DNA of 64,000 nucleotides from a cf. Phormidesmis sp. LEGE 11477. Its GTDB lineage: Bacteria > Cyanobacteriota > Cyanobacteriia > Phormidesmidales > Phormidesmidaceae. The notes beneath the pieces are model-generated. The model searched no databases and was not told where the DNA came from. It worked only from the letters and a program-made list of their open reading frames with translations. Made by a program: the position numbers and the translations under genes. The DNA lies in NCBI RefSeq assembly GCF_015207105.1, contig NZ_JADEXO010000016.1:1-64000 (forward strand), in the 5' to 3' direction. This document shows, piece after piece, positions 62,611 through 64,000 of this stretch; the first letter of the stretch is position 1; every line of letters starts with the position of its first letter.

Positions 62611-63882
62611 GTGACCTCCACCTTAATCAAACAGCCTGCGACTGCTCGAACAAAACTGGCCAACGGTCTTACCGTTATCGCGATCGAAAATCCAGTGGCT
62701 GATATCGTCGCCGCTCGCTTCTTTATCCGCGCTGGCCACGCCTACGAAACGCCTACAAACTCTGGCATCTTTGATCTACTTACCGCTGTACTGACCAAAG
62801 GTACTGACGGCAAAAGCGCGCTAGATATTGCCGAAATTGTTGAATCTATTGGTGCAGGCTTTGGCGCAGATGTCTCGTCTGACTACAGCGCCCTCAGCAT
62901 CAAGACAGTCTCATCTGACTTTGAAACTGTGCTTGCCCTCGCGGCTGAAGTCATTAGATCGCCTAGCTTTCCAGACTCAGAGATAGAGCTAGAGCGCCGC
63001 CTAATTTTGCAAAGTCTCAAATCGATGAAAGAACAGCCCTTCAGCGTAGCCTATAACCAGCTGAGAGAAGCGCTTTATGCAGGGCATCCCTACGGTCTCA
63101 CCAATACTCAAACCGAAAGCTGCCTTGAGTCATTTACCAGAACCGATCTGATCGCCGCACACCAGCAGTACTTTCGCCCAGACAATATGGTGATCGCTGT
63201 CGCTGGTCGCCTCTCGCCAGCACTGACTATCAAACTGATAGAGCAGTACCTTGGTGACTGGTCATCGCCCGGTAACTCGCTACCACAGCTACAGTTTCCA
63301 TCCATGTCAGTAGCCGCTCAGAAAATTGTCACTGTCCAAACCACAAATCAAGCTTTTGTGGTTCTGGGCCATTTGGCCGGCTCGGTGAACAGCCCAGACT
63401 ATGCCGCGCTCAAGATCATTAGTACCTACCTAGGCAACGGTCTCTCCAGTCGCCTGTTTGTCGAACTGCGAGAGAAGCAGGGGTTGGCCTACGATGTCTC
63501 GGCATTCTACCCGACTCGGTTAGGAGCTTCGCAGTTTATCGCTTATATAGGCACTGCGCCCGAAAACGTTCCAGTAGCCCTATCCGGATTACGCAGCGAA
63601 CTAGCACGTCTAATTGAGACCCCCCTGACGACTGAAGAGCTACAGGTGGCGAAGAATAAAATACTGGGTCAGTACGCCCTCGGCAAGCAAACAAATGGTC
63701 AGATTGCTCAGACCCTAGGCTGGTACGAGGTGCTGGGACTAGGCATAGAATTTGACGAGGACTTTCAGCGGGCGATCGCAGCCGTTACGATCGAAGATGT
63801 CCAAGGGGCGGCTCAGCGCTGCTTTGTAGAGGAAGTGCTGTCCGTGCTTGGACCCGCCAACGCTGTTGAGTCTTTACGCTAG
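62611..63882 (+). CDS. M16 family protein, non-catalytic partner type
   Basis: 423 residues, GTG start. Two M16 halves. The zinc motif HxxEH is absent: the corresponding position reads SGIFDLLTAVLTKGT. The R/Y pair of the non-catalytic subunit is present (GLSSRLFVELREKQGLAY). Such proteins form heterodimers with a zinc-bearing M16 peptidase, often encoded next door; the next gene starts one base after this stop. Confidence 0.87.
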   Translation: MTSTLIKQPATARTKLANGLTVIAIENPVADIVAARFFIRAGHAYETPTNSGIFDLLTAVLTKGTDGKSALDIAEIVESIGAGFGADVSSDYSALSIKTVSSDFETVLALAAEVIRSPSFPDSEIELERRLILQSLKSMKEQPFSVAYNQLREALYAGHPYGLTNTQTESCLESFTRTDLIAAHQQYFRPDNMVIAVAGRLSPALTIKLIEQYLGDWSSPGNSLPQLQFPSMSVAAQKIVTVQTTNQAFVVLGHLAGSVNSPDYAALKIISTYLGNGLSSRLFVELREKQGLAYDVSAFYPTRLGASQFIAYIGTAPENVPVALSGLRSELARLIETPLTTEELQVAKNKILGQYALGKQTNGQIAQTLGWYEVLGLGIEFDEDFQRAIAAVTIEDVQGAAQRCFVEEVLSVLGPANAVESLR

Positions 63883-64000
63883 ATGTCTACTTCCCCCAGC
63901 TTTTCTCCAGACCCTGCTTCAAGTCCGGCGTCGAACCCGGCGTCGAACCCAATGCCAAGCTCTTCTTTGAACCTTTCTTCAGAGTCGAGTGTGCCTATAC
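63883..64000 (+). CDS. Start of the next gene, cut by the window end
   Basis: ATG directly after the M16 stop codon opens a frame that stays open to the last base (39 codons). The visible N-terminus is Ser/Pro/Asn-rich and low-complexity (repeats of PASN). From the tight spacing it is probably cotranscribed and may encode the catalytic M16 partner, but this is a guess. Confidence 0.55.
   Translation, partial: MSTSPSFSPDPASSPASNPASNPMPSSSLNLSSESSVPI

Overview
The window is a piece of a cyanobacterial chromosome. The evidence is cytochrome c6 (petJ), flavodoxin (isiB), Ycf65/PSRP-3, a split atpB-atpE operon, mntCAB, homogentisate phytyltransferase, several cyanobacteria-only hypothetical families, PEP-CTERM proteins and many HIP1 octamers (GCGATCGC), including inside genes. 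GC content is moderate. Gene order does not fix the genus; a Leptolyngbya/Phormidesmis-type filamentous relative is only a guess. All calls come from reading the sequence, with no database search.

Layout: 0-2 kb is a decaying accessory patch (a broken MazF-type toxin-antitoxin pair, a tandem repeat, a TPR remnant, an intact-looking HepT/MntA pair). 2.3-7.3 kb holds an EF-G, a DUF6464 protein, petJ, a SASA-type esterase and a ferredoxin/metallo-beta-lactamase fusion. 7.4-10.1 kb holds two PEP-CTERM genes and relics, including a decayed EF-G fragment. 10.5-25.4 kb is housekeeping: polA, rnz, cobU, ycf65, an M48 protease, atpB-atpE, and groES-groEL with a perfect CIRCE operator. 25.4-29.4 kb has a DnaA-box cluster and a long RecJ with a C-terminal extension. 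30-37.4 kb holds a glycosyltransferase, an SDR, response regulators, a hybrid histidine kinase and a TetR regulator. 37.6-41.9 kb has mntCAB and bioA.

42-52.4 kb looks like an iron-homeostasis neighbourhood: an IdiC-like [2Fe-2S] protein, isiB with a Fur-like box and a leader hairpin, dps, an IdiB-like Crp/Fnr regulator beside an alpha/beta-hydrolase that lacks the usual nucleophile serine, two tandem Fur-family genes, and an Fe3+ ABC permease. A 12-bp motif (AGTAATACTCAA) occurs upstream of both the [2Fe-2S] gene and the hydrolase-regulator operon.

52.5-64 kb carries hpt, a DMT transporter, a HAD hydrolase, a truncated VapC with its antitoxin, a HEAT-repeat protein and a zinc-ribbon protein. 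Next comes a likely NAD-metabolism cluster (nicotinamidase-like hydrolase, ADP-ribosylglycohydrolase, divergent NrtR, with a 21-bp palindrome between), a YefM antitoxin whose YoeB toxin survives only as its last residues, purK followed by a probable 6S RNA, and a non-catalytic M16 protein whose neighbour runs off the window. Three of the four type II toxin-antitoxin loci have a destroyed toxin.
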